Part shown: piece after piece, positions 1 through 9,157 of the stretch
Layout: every line of letters starts with the position of its first letter
How positions within the stretch are numbered: the stretch's first letter is position 1
The notes under the pieces: model-generated
What the model was told of the DNA's origin: nothing
Database searches by the model: none
What the model saw: the letters and a program-made list of their open reading frames with translations, nothing else
Assembly (NCBI RefSeq): GCF_034480035.2
Contig: NZ_CP118753.2
Coordinates: forward strand, 705,001-769,000
Source: Methanosphaera sp. ISO3-F5
GTDB lineage: Archaea; Methanobacteriota; Methanobacteria; Methanobacteriales; Methanobacteriaceae
Reading direction: 5' to 3'
DNA length: 64,000 nt
Translations under genes and position numbers: made by a program

Positions 1-87
1 GTTGTAGTAACAATAATCTTCAAAATGCAGTTAATGTATTCTTAAAAAGATTAATAAAAGTTATAAAGTAAAAATATGACTTAAATT

Positions 88-381
88 GTGGATGCATCTG
101 CTGCTGATTTAGATGTTAATTTTAGATTTAGGAAAATCACTAAAAAGTCAATTGAAAACAAAGACTATAAATGGGCGGAACATCTTTTGGTTGGTATATT
201 GGCTTTAAAATTACTCTTGTAATTTTTTGATACCAAAATTCTTGTATTGTTCTTATTAAGTAGTGGTTCATCTCATGATACTAAAATGGTACTATTAATA
301 CTAAAAGAATTAAAAAGAAGAATTAAAATTGGAGATAAAATACTATTTGATATCGCATCCATGCATAAAGCACATCATTAA
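88..381 (+). pseudogene. Transposase remnant (DDE-type)
   Basis: Translating from 88 gives VDASAADLDVNFRFRKITKK and a KWAEHLL stretch, then a stop near 220. A shifted frame continues with SSGSSHDTKMVLLILKELKR and KIGDKILFD up to 381. The order 'DA..DLD' then 'GS.HDTKM...L..LK.R..KGD..LFD' is what I know from IS4/ISH3-like DDE transposases, which are common in Methanobacteriales. There is no intact start, the frames are broken and the C-terminal catalytic region is missing, so it is dead. Exact ends and family are uncertain, and a few diverged residues may extend upstream of 88. No terminal inverted repeats were found. Confidence 0.55.
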
Positions 382-826
382 TTGTGCTATTATTTGGTCT
401 AATCATACATTAGTGTATTGATACAAAAAATGACTTCCAAATGTTTTTGAAAGTAAATATTTATAAAATCCTAAACGTATTTATTTATATTAAGGGTTTG
501 TATTTTATCTCTATTTGTGTAAATCCCTAAAAAATTCAATATGCTCTCATTAAGTTTTCATTACTTATTCCTTCAAGGATGAAAAACATAAAAATAACAC
601 AAAGCATTGATACAAGTTAATGTAAAGACTATTTTTCTAATTTTTAAACATGTCTAATCATTTAATAAAAACATAAACCATAATATAATCAAATCAATTA
701 TAAAACAACCAAATAAAACAAGATAAAAACAAATAAAACAAAAGACACAACCACACAAAAAAATATAAAAAAACATAAAACAAAAAAAGAAAAACAATAG
801 ATAAAAAAATAAAAAAGATGATAAGA
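382..826. other. Intergenic region without recognisable gene
   Basis: This stretch has stops in all frames and becomes almost purely A with some C between about 640 and 820 on the + strand. Part of it may be further decayed transposase sequence. It lies downstream of the adhesin-like gene on the minus strand, whose transcript would read into the T-rich complement and could terminate there. I see no RNA gene or repeat. Confidence 0.5.
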
Positions 827-2257
827 CTAATAATACGCATAAATATTATGCCATGAATTCGTCAAAGCATCCCACTCATAACCTGAATTCCATAAATCAG
901 TCTCACGTTGAGTCATACGACGATACTTAACAACAACCTTAAACGGTGTATAACCATTAATCAAGTCATGACCCATCCAAATACCATTACCATCATCAAA
1001 CTTCCTAGAAATAACATTACCATTACTATTCTTGAAATAAAATGTAGCACCAACAATCATATTATCTGCAGGATCACCATAATCTCCATAATAATCTAAC
1101 ACTCTAACATAAACACCAGAAGAAAACTCACCACTATAAATCTGATACCAAGAATAAAACTCATCATTACCAATATATTTAAACTGATCCATATATAATG
1201 TCATAGTTTTATAAGGAGACTTAACCTTAAATGTTTTACTCACACTCTTTCCCACATAATACTTATTACCAGAAAAAGAAACACTCACACTATTACTACC
1301 AACTTTTTCTGCCTTAAATGAATAAGAATAAACACCATTACTACTAGTTTTAACAATATGTTTAACACCATTAACTTTAACAACCACACTAGCAGATTTT
1401 AAAGGATTACCCTTAGCATCAACCAGACGACCACTAACCTTAACACCAGATCCCTTATTCACAGTATTAATATTATTACAAGTAATCTTGGTAGACTGAC
1501 GAGAAACAGTAAAATAAAGATACGAACTAGTCCAGGTATACTTACTATTACCCTTAAACAATACTTTCACAGTATTCTTGCCCATCTTATTAGCTTTAAC
1601 CTTCCTGACAAAGTATCCATTACCGTCAGTCTTAGCAGTATAATTCTTACCATTAACCCTCACAGTCAACAATGTATTTCTTAAATAATGGCCACGACCA
1701 TCACTAAAAAATCCACTTATACTAGCAACTTCACCATACTTTAAATCAGGAACACCATCCAAATAAATGTAAGTACTCTTCTTATTTGGAACATTAAAAC
1801 TAGTCACAGCACTACTAGCATAATACTTGCCATTACCCTTAAAACTTACCTTAACAGTATACTTACCACTCTTAGTAACCATATATTCACCAATATAATC
1901 ACCATAATAAGTAGTAGTTTCATAATCCTCACCATTAACATCCAAAGTCACACGAGCATTATCAATACTTTTACCATTAACATCACTCAAATGACCATAA
2001 ACAAGAATATCAGAATCCATACCAACATCAGGAATATTATTAACAGTTAATCTAGTCTTAACCTTCCCTGAAGCACTTTTAACTGATTTACTCTTATCTT
2101 TAACAACTAAATTACTATCACTAGAAGAAGAACTAACAAGACTGTCAGACTTCTTAACAATTTCTGTATTATTATCAGAAACTTCAACAGCAGACAAAAC
2201 ACCCACAAGAAGCATTAACAATACAAAAAATAAAGATATCTTAAAAAAATTCTTCAT
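827..2257 (-). CDS. Adhesin-like surface protein with Ig-like repeats
   Basis: A 476-aa secreted protein. Residues 1-23 (KNFFKISLFFVLLMLLVGVL) form a clear signal peptide. A Ser/Lys-rich linker follows. Three repeats of about 90 aa then start near residues 68, 161 and 255. Each has the pattern 'G.V.VSG...D..G..L......V.VNG......T...G.Y......K.G...V.V.F.GN..Y', typical of bacterial Ig-like/carboxypeptidase-regulatory-like sandwich domains in methanogen adhesin-like proteins. The C-terminal ~125 aa are Tyr/Asp-rich and unrecognised. I see no transmembrane anchor or sortase motif, so attachment to the wall is unexplained. The ATG is preceded by GAGTTGAT, a fair ribosome binding site, with TATA-like sequence further upstream. 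The ligand cannot be told from sequence. The coding strand is strongly T/G-rich. Confidence 0.8.
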   Translation of the reverse strand: MKNFFKISLFFVLLMLLVGVLSAVEVSDNNTEIVKKSDSLVSSSSSDSNLVVKDKSKSVKSASGKVKTRLTVNNIPDVGMDSDILVYGHLSDVNGKSIDNARVTLDVNGEDYETTTYYGDYIGEYMVTKSGKYTVKVSFKGNGKYYASSAVTSFNVPNKKSTYIYLDGVPDLKYGEVASISGFFSDGRGHYLRNTLLTVRVNGKNYTAKTDGNGYFVRKVKANKMGKNTVKVLFKGNSKYTWTSSYLYFTVSRQSTKITCNNINTVNKGSGVKVSGRLVDAKGNPLKSASVVVKVNGVKHIVKTSSNGVYSYSFKAEKVGSNSVSVSFSGNKYYVGKSVSKTFKVKSPYKTMTLYMDQFKYIGNDEFYSWYQIYSGEFSSGVYVRVLDYYGDYGDPADNMIVGATFYFKNSNGNVISRKFDDGNGIWMGHDLINGYTPFKVVVKYRRMTQRETDLWNSGYEWDALTNSWHNIYAYY

Positions 2258-2355
2258 AAAAAATCAACTCAATTACTAATAAAAATATATAACACAAAAC
2301 AACTATATTAAACTAAGCAAAATTACCAAACAACGAACAAGGAAAAAAGAAAAAT

Positions 2356-3360
2356 TTAAAAATATAAAAATTCCTCAAAACTCTCAGAAAAAACAAGCCT
2401 ATCAAAAAATAACTTATTCTCAGACCATAAACACTCAACAAAATCATCAAACAAACCATACACAGAGAAAAACTTATCCAATTTAGCCTTAGCCCTCAAA
2501 AAATACTCTTCCTTATAATCATCACCAACAAGACGATAACGATTACGCAACTTAAACAACAAACGATTCAACAAAAACTCCTTAAAGTGATTATACAAAC
2601 CATTATCAATGAACACCTTCAAAATATCCTCAACAACCAATATGGTATCAAGCTCAACATCACCCCTCAAATTAGTAATAGAACCACTTCTTACACGACG
2701 ATTATAAAAATATTCATCCAACAAGAAAATCTTATCAGCAGCACAAAACGCCCTATAAAAGAAAGGATTATCCTCATGAGTCAAACACTCAGAAAACCGG
2801 GCACCACAATCCACAATAGAAGATCTTAAATACAATTTATTAACAGGACCAACAAAAATCTCAAACAATTCATCCTCATGAATGTCATCAAAATTAAACA
2901 ATGAATTATTCAAACGATCTAAACAAGGAATACTAAAATAATCATTCTTATAAAAACGATTAGATGAATCATCAAAATTCAAACCCTTAAACATAACCAT
3001 ATCTGTATGATACTCTTCAGCACATTTAAATAGTTTATCTAAACAATTAACATCCAACCAATCATCACCATCAACGAACATAATATACTTTCCTCTAGCA
3101 TATTCTATTCCCCTATTACGAGAAATACCTGGACCAACATTATGCTCATTTTCAAATAACCTGATTCTATAATCTTTTTTCATAAAATATTCAATTAAAC
3201 ACTTAGTTGAATCACTAGAACAATCGTCAATAATAATAACTTCAAAATTAGTGAAAGATTGACTTAAAATGCTGGTTAAACATTCGGATAAATAATTCTC
3301 AATATTATAAGTAGGAATGATAATAGAAATTAATATTTTGGAGTTCTGAGATACATTCAT
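2356..3360 (-). CDS. Family 2 glycosyltransferase
   Basis: A 334-aa GT-A fold transferase of family GT2 that would move a sugar from a nucleotide donor to a surface-glycan acceptor. Visible motifs: ISIIIPTYNIENYL at residues 11-24, IIDDCSSD near 43-50, RNRGIEYARGKYIMFVDGDDW near 83-103 (DGDD is the DXD-type metal site), and a later HEDNPFFYRA segment with the acidic residues expected for the acceptor side. The C-terminal third is helical and specific to this gene. No signal peptide or membrane helix is seen, so it is cytoplasmic or peripheral. It lies 98 bp upstream of the adhesin-like gene on the same strand. Glycosylation of that protein would be a guess. The sugar is unknown. Confidence 0.85.
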   Translation of the reverse strand: MNVSQNSKILISIIIPTYNIENYLSECLTSILSQSFTNFEVIIIDDCSSDSTKCLIEYFMKKDYRIRLFENEHNVGPGISRNRGIEYARGKYIMFVDGDDWLDVNCLDKLFKCAEEYHTDMVMFKGLNFDDSSNRFYKNDYFSIPCLDRLNNSLFNFDDIHEDELFEIFVGPVNKLYLRSSIVDCGARFSECLTHEDNPFFYRAFCAADKIFLLDEYFYNRRVRSGSITNLRGDVELDTILVVEDILKVFIDNGLYNHFKEFLLNRLLFKLRNRYRLVGDDYKEEYFLRAKAKLDKFFSVYGLFDDFVECLWSENKLFFDRLVFSESFEEFLYF

Positions 3361-3449
3361 ATTTTCACTGTCATTTTTTTAGATAATGATATTATTTAGT
3401 TTGAAAAATATAAACATATATAATTTTAAAAATAAACAGACTTTATTCA

Positions 3450-3485
3450 AATAAAAAGAATTATCAAATTAAATTGATAATTCTT
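3450..3485 (-). terminator. Hairpin plus U-run downstream of glmS
   Basis: A perfect 12-bp inverted repeat (AAGAATTATCAA at 3456-3467, TTGATAATTCTT at 3474-3485) encloses a 6-nt loop. Read on the minus strand it lies 66 nt after the glmS stop codon and is followed by a short T-run (3455-3450). A second, 9-bp inverted repeat lies just before it (TAATGAATC 3501-3509, GATTCATTA 3511-3519). The hairpin with U-run looks like an intrinsic terminator. In archaea the U-run is usually the main signal, so the hairpin could instead protect the 3' end. Confidence 0.5.
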
Positions 3486-3550
3486 ATACAATATGAAATA
3501 TAATGAATCTGATTCATTAATAATATATTTATATTTCTTTCTATAAATAT

Positions 3551-5323
3551 TTATACTACTGTAACTGATTTTGCTAAATTTTTAGGTTTGTCTGGGTCTA
3601 TTTTCTTTTCTATACTAGTATAATATGATAATAACTGTAAGTCTATAATATATATGAGTGGTGCTATTATTTCATCTATTCCTGGGTTGAATAATATTTT
3701 GTTTTCTATCTGATTTATTTGTGTGTCCTCTTCTGATCCGAGAATAATCATATTTGCTCCTCTAGCTTTAATCTCCTGTAGGTTATTGTAGGTTTTAGGA
3801 TAACTTGGACCTGGCGGTAAAATTCCCACAACAGGTATTCCCTCATCAATTAATGCCAATGGACCATGTTTTAGTTCTCCTGAAGGATATCCCTCTGCAT
3901 GAATATATGTAATTTCCTTGAGTTTTAATGCACCTTCTAAAGCTGTTGGATAGTTAAACCCTCTACCAATATAGAAAAAATCACTCGCGGATTTATATTT
4001 CTTCGCAATATTTTTAATATTTTCCTCGTGTTTTAAAGAATTTAAAGAATAATCATGTAATTTACTTAACTTATCAATTAACCAGGTATCATCACTTAAA
4101 TGAGCTACTAAGAGGTAGATGCATATTAGTTGGCTTAGGTATGTTTTTGTTGCTGCTACTCCTATTTCTGGTCCTGCTCTTGTGTATATTACGTGGTCTG
4201 CTTCTCGTGTTATGCTACTTCCTACTACGTTTACTATTGCCAGGGTTTCTGATACTTTTTTGGCGGTTTTTAGTGCTTTTAGTGTGTCTGCTGTTTCTCC
4301 GCTTTGTGTTATGAATATTACTAGTGTGTGGTCGTCTAGTGTGTTTTGGAAGTATTCGAATTCGCTTGCTAGTATTACTTCTGTTGGTATGTGTAGTTGT
4401 GTTTCTATGAGGTATTCTCCTATGAGTGATGCGTGGTAGCTTGTTCCGCATGCTACGAAGCATATTCTGTTGAAGTTTTTGAATTTAGATACTATTTCTT
4501 TTATTTTTGGTGATTCTGATAGTGTGTCTTTTATTACTTGTGGTTCTTCGTTTATTTCTTTTAGCATGAAGTGTGGGTATCCTCCTTTTTCTGCCATTTC
4601 TGGGTTCCAGTCTATTGTCACTACTTCTTTTTTTATTGGTTCTAGTTGGTTGTTCATTACTGTTACGTTGTCTTTTTCTAGTTGTATGATTTCGTTGTCG
4701 TCTAGGTATATTACTTGTCTTGTTTCGTTTAGTATTGCTGGTACGTCTGATGCTAGGAAGTTTCCGTCCTCTGATACTCCTACGATTAGTGGGCTTTCTT
4801 TTCTTGCTCCTATTATTTTGTCTGGTTCGTCTATGCTTATTGCTGCTAGTGCGTATGATCCTATTAGTTTGTTTATTGTTTTTTGTGTGGCGTGTAATAG
4901 GTCGTTTCCTTGTTTTGTGTATTTTTCTATGAGGTGTGGTATTACTTCTGTGTCTGTTTCTGATTTGAATGTGTGTCCTTCTTTTTCTAGTTCTTCTCTT
5001 AGTTCTTTGTAGTTTTCTATGATTCCGTTGTGTACTACGCTTATCTTGTTGTCACAGCTGTTATGTGGGTGTGCGTTTTCTTTTGTTGGGTTTCCGTGTG
5101 TTGCCCATCTTACGTGTGCTATTCCTATGTTTCCGTCTATTTCTGTTAAGTGTATCTGGTCGTCTACTTCTTTTATTTTTCCACTACCCTTTTTAACGTT
5201 TATTTTGTCTGTTAGGGTAGCTATTCCTACTGAATCGTATCCTCTGTATTCTAATTTCTTGATTGATTCGATTATGGTTGGCGCTACTTCTTTATTAAGT
5301 ATACATCCTACAATTCCACACAT
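3551..5323 (-). CDS. glmS: Glutamine--fructose-6-phosphate aminotransferase (isomerizing)
   Basis: A 590-aa protein of normal length for GlmS, which makes glucosamine-6-phosphate from fructose-6-phosphate and glutamine, the entry to UDP-GlcNAc. It begins MCGIVGCI, so Cys1 of the class II glutamine amidotransferase domain is present after Met removal. HVRWATHG and HNGIIENY follow in the first ~100 residues. Two SIS sugar-isomerase domains follow: CGTSYHASL with [10 protein letters not shown] in the first, and [20 protein letters not shown] with [10 protein letters not shown] in the second. The end, NLAKSVTVV, matches the conserved C-terminus. The ATG is preceded by GAGTGATA. A hairpin/U-run follows the gene. 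It probably supplies amino sugars for the wall and surface polymers encoded around it. The coding strand changes to A/C-rich codons upstream of about 4110. Confidence 0.97.
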   Translation of the reverse strand: MCGIVGCILNKEVAPTIIESIKKLEYRGYDSVGIATLTDKINVKKGSGKIKEVDDQIHLTEIDGNIGIAHVRWATHGNPTKENAHPHNSCDNKISVVHNGIIENYKELREELEKEGHTFKSETDTEVIPHLIEKYTKQGNDLLHATQKTINKLIGSYALAAISIDEPDKIIGARKESPLIVGVSEDGNFLASDVPAILNETRQVIYLDDNEIIQLEKDNVTVMNNQLEPIKKEVVTIDWNPEMAEKGGYPHFMLKEINEEPQVIKDTLSESPKIKEIVSKFKNFNRICFVACGTSYHASLIGEYLIETQLHIPTEVILASEFEYFQNTLDDHTLVIFITQSGETADTLKALKTAKKVSETLAIVNVVGSSITREADHVIYTRAGPEIGVAATKTYLSQLICIYLLVAHLSDDTWLIDKLSKLHDYSLNSLKHEENIKNIAKKYKSASDFFYIGRGFNYPTALEGALKLKEITYIHAEGYPSGELKHGPLALIDEGIPVVGILPPGPSYPKTYNNLQEIKARGANMIILGSEEDTQINQIENKILFNPGIDEIIAPLIYIIDLQLLSYYTSIEKKIDPDKPKNLAKSVTVV

Positions 5324-5415
5324 GTTATCACTCTTAATTGCTAAGTTTAAGTTGATAGTTCTTTTTCATTATTTTTTTTACATATTAAATATTACTATGT
5401 TTAAAAAGGTTTGTT

Positions 5416-7152
5416 CTATTGTTCAAAGTATAATCTTTTAATAATGGTTGAAAATTTTTTATATAACATTATGTTTCCTGTGTCATTAATGTAATTATTA
5501 CTTGAAGTACATATATCTCTATTATTAACATTGTAAATGTCTGAAAAATCAAAATATTTAATTTCTTTATATTTTTTTGTTGTTTTTTTGATGTTGGTGA
5601 TTTTTTGTTTTTTTGTGTTGTTGATTGTTGACCAGCAGATTATATTTTGTGTTTTTAGAGTTAGTTGTTGTAGTATTTCGTTTAAATTTTCTTGTACTAT
5701 TGAATCATCTTGGTTATAATAATCTATTTCGAATATTATTAAGTCATATTTTTTTATGTTATTGTTTTTTAGGTAGTAATTTATTTTGTCTAAGTAATTT
5801 CTATTGTTGAATGTTATTGTGTCGATTTTGTGTTTTGTTTTTCTTTTTAATATGTTGGGGAACATTGTTCCGGTTGTTGTGCATCCAATTCCATAGCTGT
5901 GAATTCCGCCTAGTATTAGTATGTTTTTTTCGTAGTTTGGTTGGTTGTTTTTTATTTCTTTTTGGTTATCTATTTCTATTGATATGTTGGTTAGGTTGCT
6001 TAGTATTGGTCCGTAAATTATGTATTCATGTTCTTTGTTGTCATTTATCATTTGTGTTAAGTCGATTGTTTTTTCATTATATCTGGCGTATGTTTCGATG
6101 TTGTACCATTGGTTATTTTTTTTATATAGTATTGTTAGTCCTTCTCTTGCGGTTATTCCAACATGGGGGTAGTTTCCTGTATTTTTATTTTTGACGTTGT
6201 ATTTTATTGTTATTTTGTTTGCGTTTGTTTTGAAGTTGAATGGTTCGTTTTTTTGTATTATGTTTTGGTTTGGGTGAATTTCGTATTTTAATATTTTTTT
6301 ATCTTTTGTTTCTATTATTTTGTTTGTTGTGTTTGTGTTTTTATTCCATTCTTTTAGTTTGTTGTTTATTTCTTGGTTTTTTAGTTTTTTCATTTTGATT
6401 ATTTGTTTCATATCGTTATATACTAAGTTGTAATGTTTTTTTGTGTAATGTACGGGATATTTTCCCCATATATGTTTTTCATCCCATAACATGTTTTGAG
6501 TTTGATTTATAACGATTACATCATAGTTTTTTTCTATATAATCCTCGAATCTTTTTATCATAGGATTATGAATACTTTGAATTTGATGATAATTTTTATC
6601 TAATACTATATTTCTGTTTTTATTTAAACCATATTCGGCTATTTTTACTTTATTTAATATTATCGTTATGTTTGGGTGGTCTTTTTTCATTTTGTTGAAA
6701 AATTGGTCGCAACTTTTTGTCCATAGTTTATAATATTCTTCGGGGTTTGTTTCTACTGTAATTACTTCTTTATTTTTCATATTTTTGAAAAAGGTGGTAT
6801 GTGGATAATCCCAGAAATTATTTGTAAAAATGTAATCATTGTATTTAATGATTCCAAATATTGATTCAAAGAACATATCCATAATTAAATAATCAATATT
6901 ATCATTTAATTTGTTGAAATAGGACTTGTTTAAATCCTCTTTAATTATGCTGGTACTATATTTATAATCGGGCACATTATCTGGTATTTCAATTGATTTT
7001 TCATTAAATGGAACTGGTTTTGACATTAAACTAATCAAAGATGTTCTTACACCATGTACGCAGCGTTTAAAATATTCTTTATAATTGGAATTATGTGCAC
7101 TTCTAAAATTATCTGCTGAAATACATGATCCGAAAAAAGCTAAGTTGATCAT
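5416..7152 (-). CDS. DUF6270 domain fused to inactive-looking SGNH-like domain
   Basis: About 578 aa. Residues 1-~270 form a DUF6270-type domain: MINLAFFGSC at the start, DYLIMDMFFE and GIIKYNDY near 90-110, and HIWGKYPVHYTKKHY near 230. After a Lys/Asn-rich linker comes a beta-rich part (NYPHVGITAREG near 320), then an SGNH-like part (LILGGIHSYGIGCTTTG near 405, NDTGNIMLYKKF near the end). The catalytic Ser of the usual GDS motif and the DxxH pair are not at their expected places, so this half may be non-catalytic. I chose ATG 7152 over TTG 7164. It follows GAGTGAT by 4 nt and matches the paralogue's start (MINLAFFGSC). It follows the SGNH gene directly. About 795 bp are identical to the copy at 8352-9146. 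The role is inferred to be surface-glycan modification. Confidence 0.7.
   Translation of the reverse strand: MINLAFFGSCISADNFRSAHNSNYKEYFKRCVHGVRTSLISLMSKPVPFNEKSIEIPDNVPDYKYSTSIIKEDLNKSYFNKLNDNIDYLIMDMFFESIFGIIKYNDYIFTNNFWDYPHTTFFKNMKNKEVITVETNPEEYYKLWTKSCDQFFNKMKKDHPNITIILNKVKIAEYGLNKNRNIVLDKNYHQIQSIHNPMIKRFEDYIEKNYDVIVINQTQNMLWDEKHIWGKYPVHYTKKHYNLVYNDMKQIIKMKKLKNQEINNKLKEWNKNTNTTNKIIETKDKKILKYEIHPNQNIIQKNEPFNFKTNANKITIKYNVKNKNTGNYPHVGITAREGLTILYKKNNQWYNIETYARYNEKTIDLTQMINDNKEHEYIIYGPILSNLTNISIEIDNQKEIKNNQPNYEKNILILGGIHSYGIGCTTTGTMFPNILKRKTKHKIDTITFNNRNYLDKINYYLKNNNIKKYDLIIFEIDYYNQDDSIVQENLNEILQQLTLKTQNIICWSTINNTKKQKITNIKKTTKKYKEIKYFDFSDIYNVNNRDICTSSNNYINDTGNIMLYKKFSTIIKRLYFEQ
5552..6346. 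repeat. Direct repeat copy 1 (~795 bp, identical to 8352-9146)
   Basis: This block encodes most of the SGNH-like half of the gene at 5416-7152. It matches 8352-9146 at a constant offset of 2800 bp, with no difference that I could find by eye. Sequence on both sides diverges quickly, for example 5521-5551 versus 8321-8351. A second, shorter near-identical block follows (about 6662-6900 versus 9337-9575, offset 2675). Such sharp borders between identical and diverged segments indicate recent gene conversion rather than an old duplication. Confidence 0.85.
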
Positions 7153-7164
7153 AAAATCACTCAA

Positions 7165-8226
7165 TTATATTTTTAGTAATCTAATTATTTCATCTGCAAT
7201 TTTATTCATTCCATAATCTGTGTAATGGCATCCATCTATACACACATAATCATACTCATCTTCTTCAAAAATATTTTTTTGATTTAGAAGTACTGTATTC
7301 TCATTATTTGTGATAGCATTTTTATAAGTATTTTTAACTATCTCATCATATGGATCGAGTCCTTTCCAATTATTAAAATTTGATGATGTCATTAAAATAA
7401 TTCTTATTCTTGGATGATATTCTCTTATTTTTTTATAAAATTTTTCATATCTACTTTCGAATTCATATTTATTAAATGCATTTCTTGTATAATCAATAAC
7501 TATTCCTGAACAATTAAATTTACCAATTAAATCTGCCATTTCTTCAGAGCCTCTACAACATAAAGAAATTGATAAATTTAATATATTTTTATCTAATTTT
7601 TTACTTATCATATTTGGAAAAGTATTACTACTTCTTGAAGCTGCAGCACCTTGGGTAATTGAATTTCCATAAAATATTATTGGGATATTTTTCTTTCCAT
7701 CATATTCTATCGGAAAAATATTAGATTTTTTTTCAATACCTATATACATTTCTTCGATTACATTATAACTTGGTAAAAATATGCATAAAAATCCATTTAA
7801 TGAATTATTTATAATTTCTGCAAACAAATTTTCTCCGTCTTTTGGTGAAAAAACAGTTCTATGAATATATTCATTGTTTATAACATTATAAACATCAAAA
7901 CCCATAGAATTCCAATTAACCATCTTATGATAGCCCCATTTTCGTTTTAATCTAATTTTAAATATTATTTTCGATGAATCCGTTTTAAAACGAATTCTAA
8001 CACCACAAGGAGATTTATTTAAATTATTCATTTCTTGAACAGCAACTTCTCCAAATTGTTTCATTTCTTTTTGAACAACCGGAGGAAATTTATTAAAATC
8101 TACTATATTATTACAAGTATTCACTAATCCAAAAAAATATTCTGGATGTTCCATAAAATTAATGAATACATATTCATCTTCATTAATGTTTAATATTTTA
8201 TCATTTATATTTTCAAGGTATTGCAT
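7165..8226 (-). CDS. SGNH/GDSL-family esterase or acyltransferase
   Basis: A 353-aa protein. The first ~175 aa are beta-rich, with 'F.TDSSKIIFKIRLKRKWGY' and 'NWNSMGFDVYNV', like the sandwich domain before SsfX3/CE2-type SGNH hydrolases. The SGNH domain follows. Block I is FYGNSITQGAAASRSSNTFP near residues 186-205, with nucleophile Ser in GNS. The middle has CCRGSEEMADLIG and GIVIDYTRNA. Block V is IDGCHYTDYGM near 332-342 and supplies Asp and His. The catalytic set therefore looks complete. Likely activity is removal or transfer of an O-acyl group on a glycan. There is no signal peptide, so it acts in the cytoplasm. AAAGGAGAT precedes the ATG, and the gene starts 1 nt after the upstream stop. 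Paralogues lie at 37837 and 46175. Confidence 0.8.
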   Translation of the reverse strand: MQYLENINDKILNINEDEYVFINFMEHPEYFFGLVNTCNNIVDFNKFPPVVQKEMKQFGEVAVQEMNNLNKSPCGVRIRFKTDSSKIIFKIRLKRKWGYHKMVNWNSMGFDVYNVINNEYIHRTVFSPKDGENLFAEIINNSLNGFLCIFLPSYNVIEEMYIGIEKKSNIFPIEYDGKKNIPIIFYGNSITQGAAASRSSNTFPNMISKKLDKNILNLSISLCCRGSEEMADLIGKFNCSGIVIDYTRNAFNKYEFESRYEKFYKKIREYHPRIRIILMTSSNFNNWKGLDPYDEIVKNTYKNAITNNENTVLLNQKNIFEEDEYDYVCIDGCHYTDYGMNKIADEIIRLLKI

Positions 8227-8227
8227 T

Positions 8228-9157
8228 TTAAATCTCCTTTATTATATTTGAAAATTTTTTATATAACATTATGTTTCCTGTGTCATTAATGTAATAATTA
8301 CTTGAAGTACATATATCTTTATTATTTGAATCATATAGTTCTGAAAAGTTGAAATATTTAATTTCTTTATATTTTTTTGTTGTTTTTTTGATGTTGGTGA
8401 TTTTTTGTTTTTTTGTGTTGTTGATTGTTGACCAGCAGATTATATTTTGTGTTTTTAGAGTTAGTTGTTGTAGTATTTCGTTTAAATTTTCTTGTACTAT
8501 TGAATCATCTTGGTTATAATAATCTATTTCGAATATTATTAAGTCATATTTTTTTATGTTATTGTTTTTTAGGTAGTAATTTATTTTGTCTAAGTAATTT
8601 CTATTGTTGAATGTTATTGTGTCGATTTTGTGTTTTGTTTTTCTTTTTAATATGTTGGGGAACATTGTTCCGGTTGTTGTGCATCCAATTCCATAGCTGT
8701 GAATTCCGCCTAGTATTAGTATGTTTTTTTCGTAGTTTGGTTGGTTGTTTTTTATTTCTTTTTGGTTATCTATTTCTATTGATATGTTGGTTAGGTTGCT
8801 TAGTATTGGTCCGTAAATTATGTATTCATGTTCTTTGTTGTCATTTATCATTTGTGTTAAGTCGATTGTTTTTTCATTATATCTGGCGTATGTTTCGATG
8901 TTGTACCATTGGTTATTTTTTTTATATAGTATTGTTAGTCCTTCTCTTGCGGTTATTCCAACATGGGGGTAGTTTCCTGTATTTTTATTTTTGACGTTGT
9001 ATTTTATTGTTATTTTGTTTGCGTTTGTTTTGAAGTTGAATGGTTCGTTTTTTTGTATTATGTTTTGGTTTGGGTGAATTTCGTATTTTAATATTTTTTT
9101 ATCTTTTGTTTCTATTATTTTGTTTGTTGTGTTTGTGTTTTTATTCATGTTTTTCAT
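8228..9157 (-). CDS. Inactive-looking SGNH-like protein (3' part of a split DUF6270 fusion gene)
   Basis: A 309-aa protein almost identical to the C-terminal half of the product of 5416-7152 (GGIHSYGIGCTTTG, NDTGNIMLYKKF), differing only near the C-terminus. It starts inside the preceding reading frame (17-nt overlap with 9141-9827), because 125 bp present in the other copy (6347-6471) are missing here at 9146/9147. The loss shifts the frame and separates the DUF6270 half. The ATG at 9157 has no clear ribosome binding site, so translation may depend on re-initiation. It resembles the stand-alone genes at 36953 and 45261, which also precede an SGNH gene directly, so it may still work as a separate subunit. 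The canonical nucleophile and the Asp-His pair are absent. Confidence 0.65.
   Translation of the reverse strand: MKNMNKNTNTTNKIIETKDKKILKYEIHPNQNIIQKNEPFNFKTNANKITIKYNVKNKNTGNYPHVGITAREGLTILYKKNNQWYNIETYARYNEKTIDLTQMINDNKEHEYIIYGPILSNLTNISIEIDNQKEIKNNQPNYEKNILILGGIHSYGIGCTTTGTMFPNILKRKTKHKIDTITFNNRNYLDKINYYLKNNNIKKYDLIIFEIDYYNQDDSIVQENLNEILQQLTLKTQNIICWSTINNTKKQKITNIKKTTKKYKEIKYFNFSELYDSNNKDICTSSNYYINDTGNIMLYKKFSNIIKEI
8352..9146. repeat. Direct repeat copy 2 (~795 bp, identical to 5552-6346)
   Basis: Partner of the block at 5552-6346, same orientation, offset 2800 bp. Its right end coincides exactly with the 125-bp deletion that splits the DUF6270 fusion gene, so the deletion may have arisen during the same recombination event. 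Confidence 0.85.

Noticed and set aside
3501-3519. 9-bp inverted repeat as an operator
   Set aside because: It lies between the glmS stop and the stronger hairpin, so it is more likely part of the 3' untranslated region; no related copy was found.
5537-6194. Open frames on the + strand within the fusion gene at 5416-7152, repeated identically at 8425-8994
   Set aside because: They are antisense shadows; their identity reflects the duplicated block, not selection on a protein.
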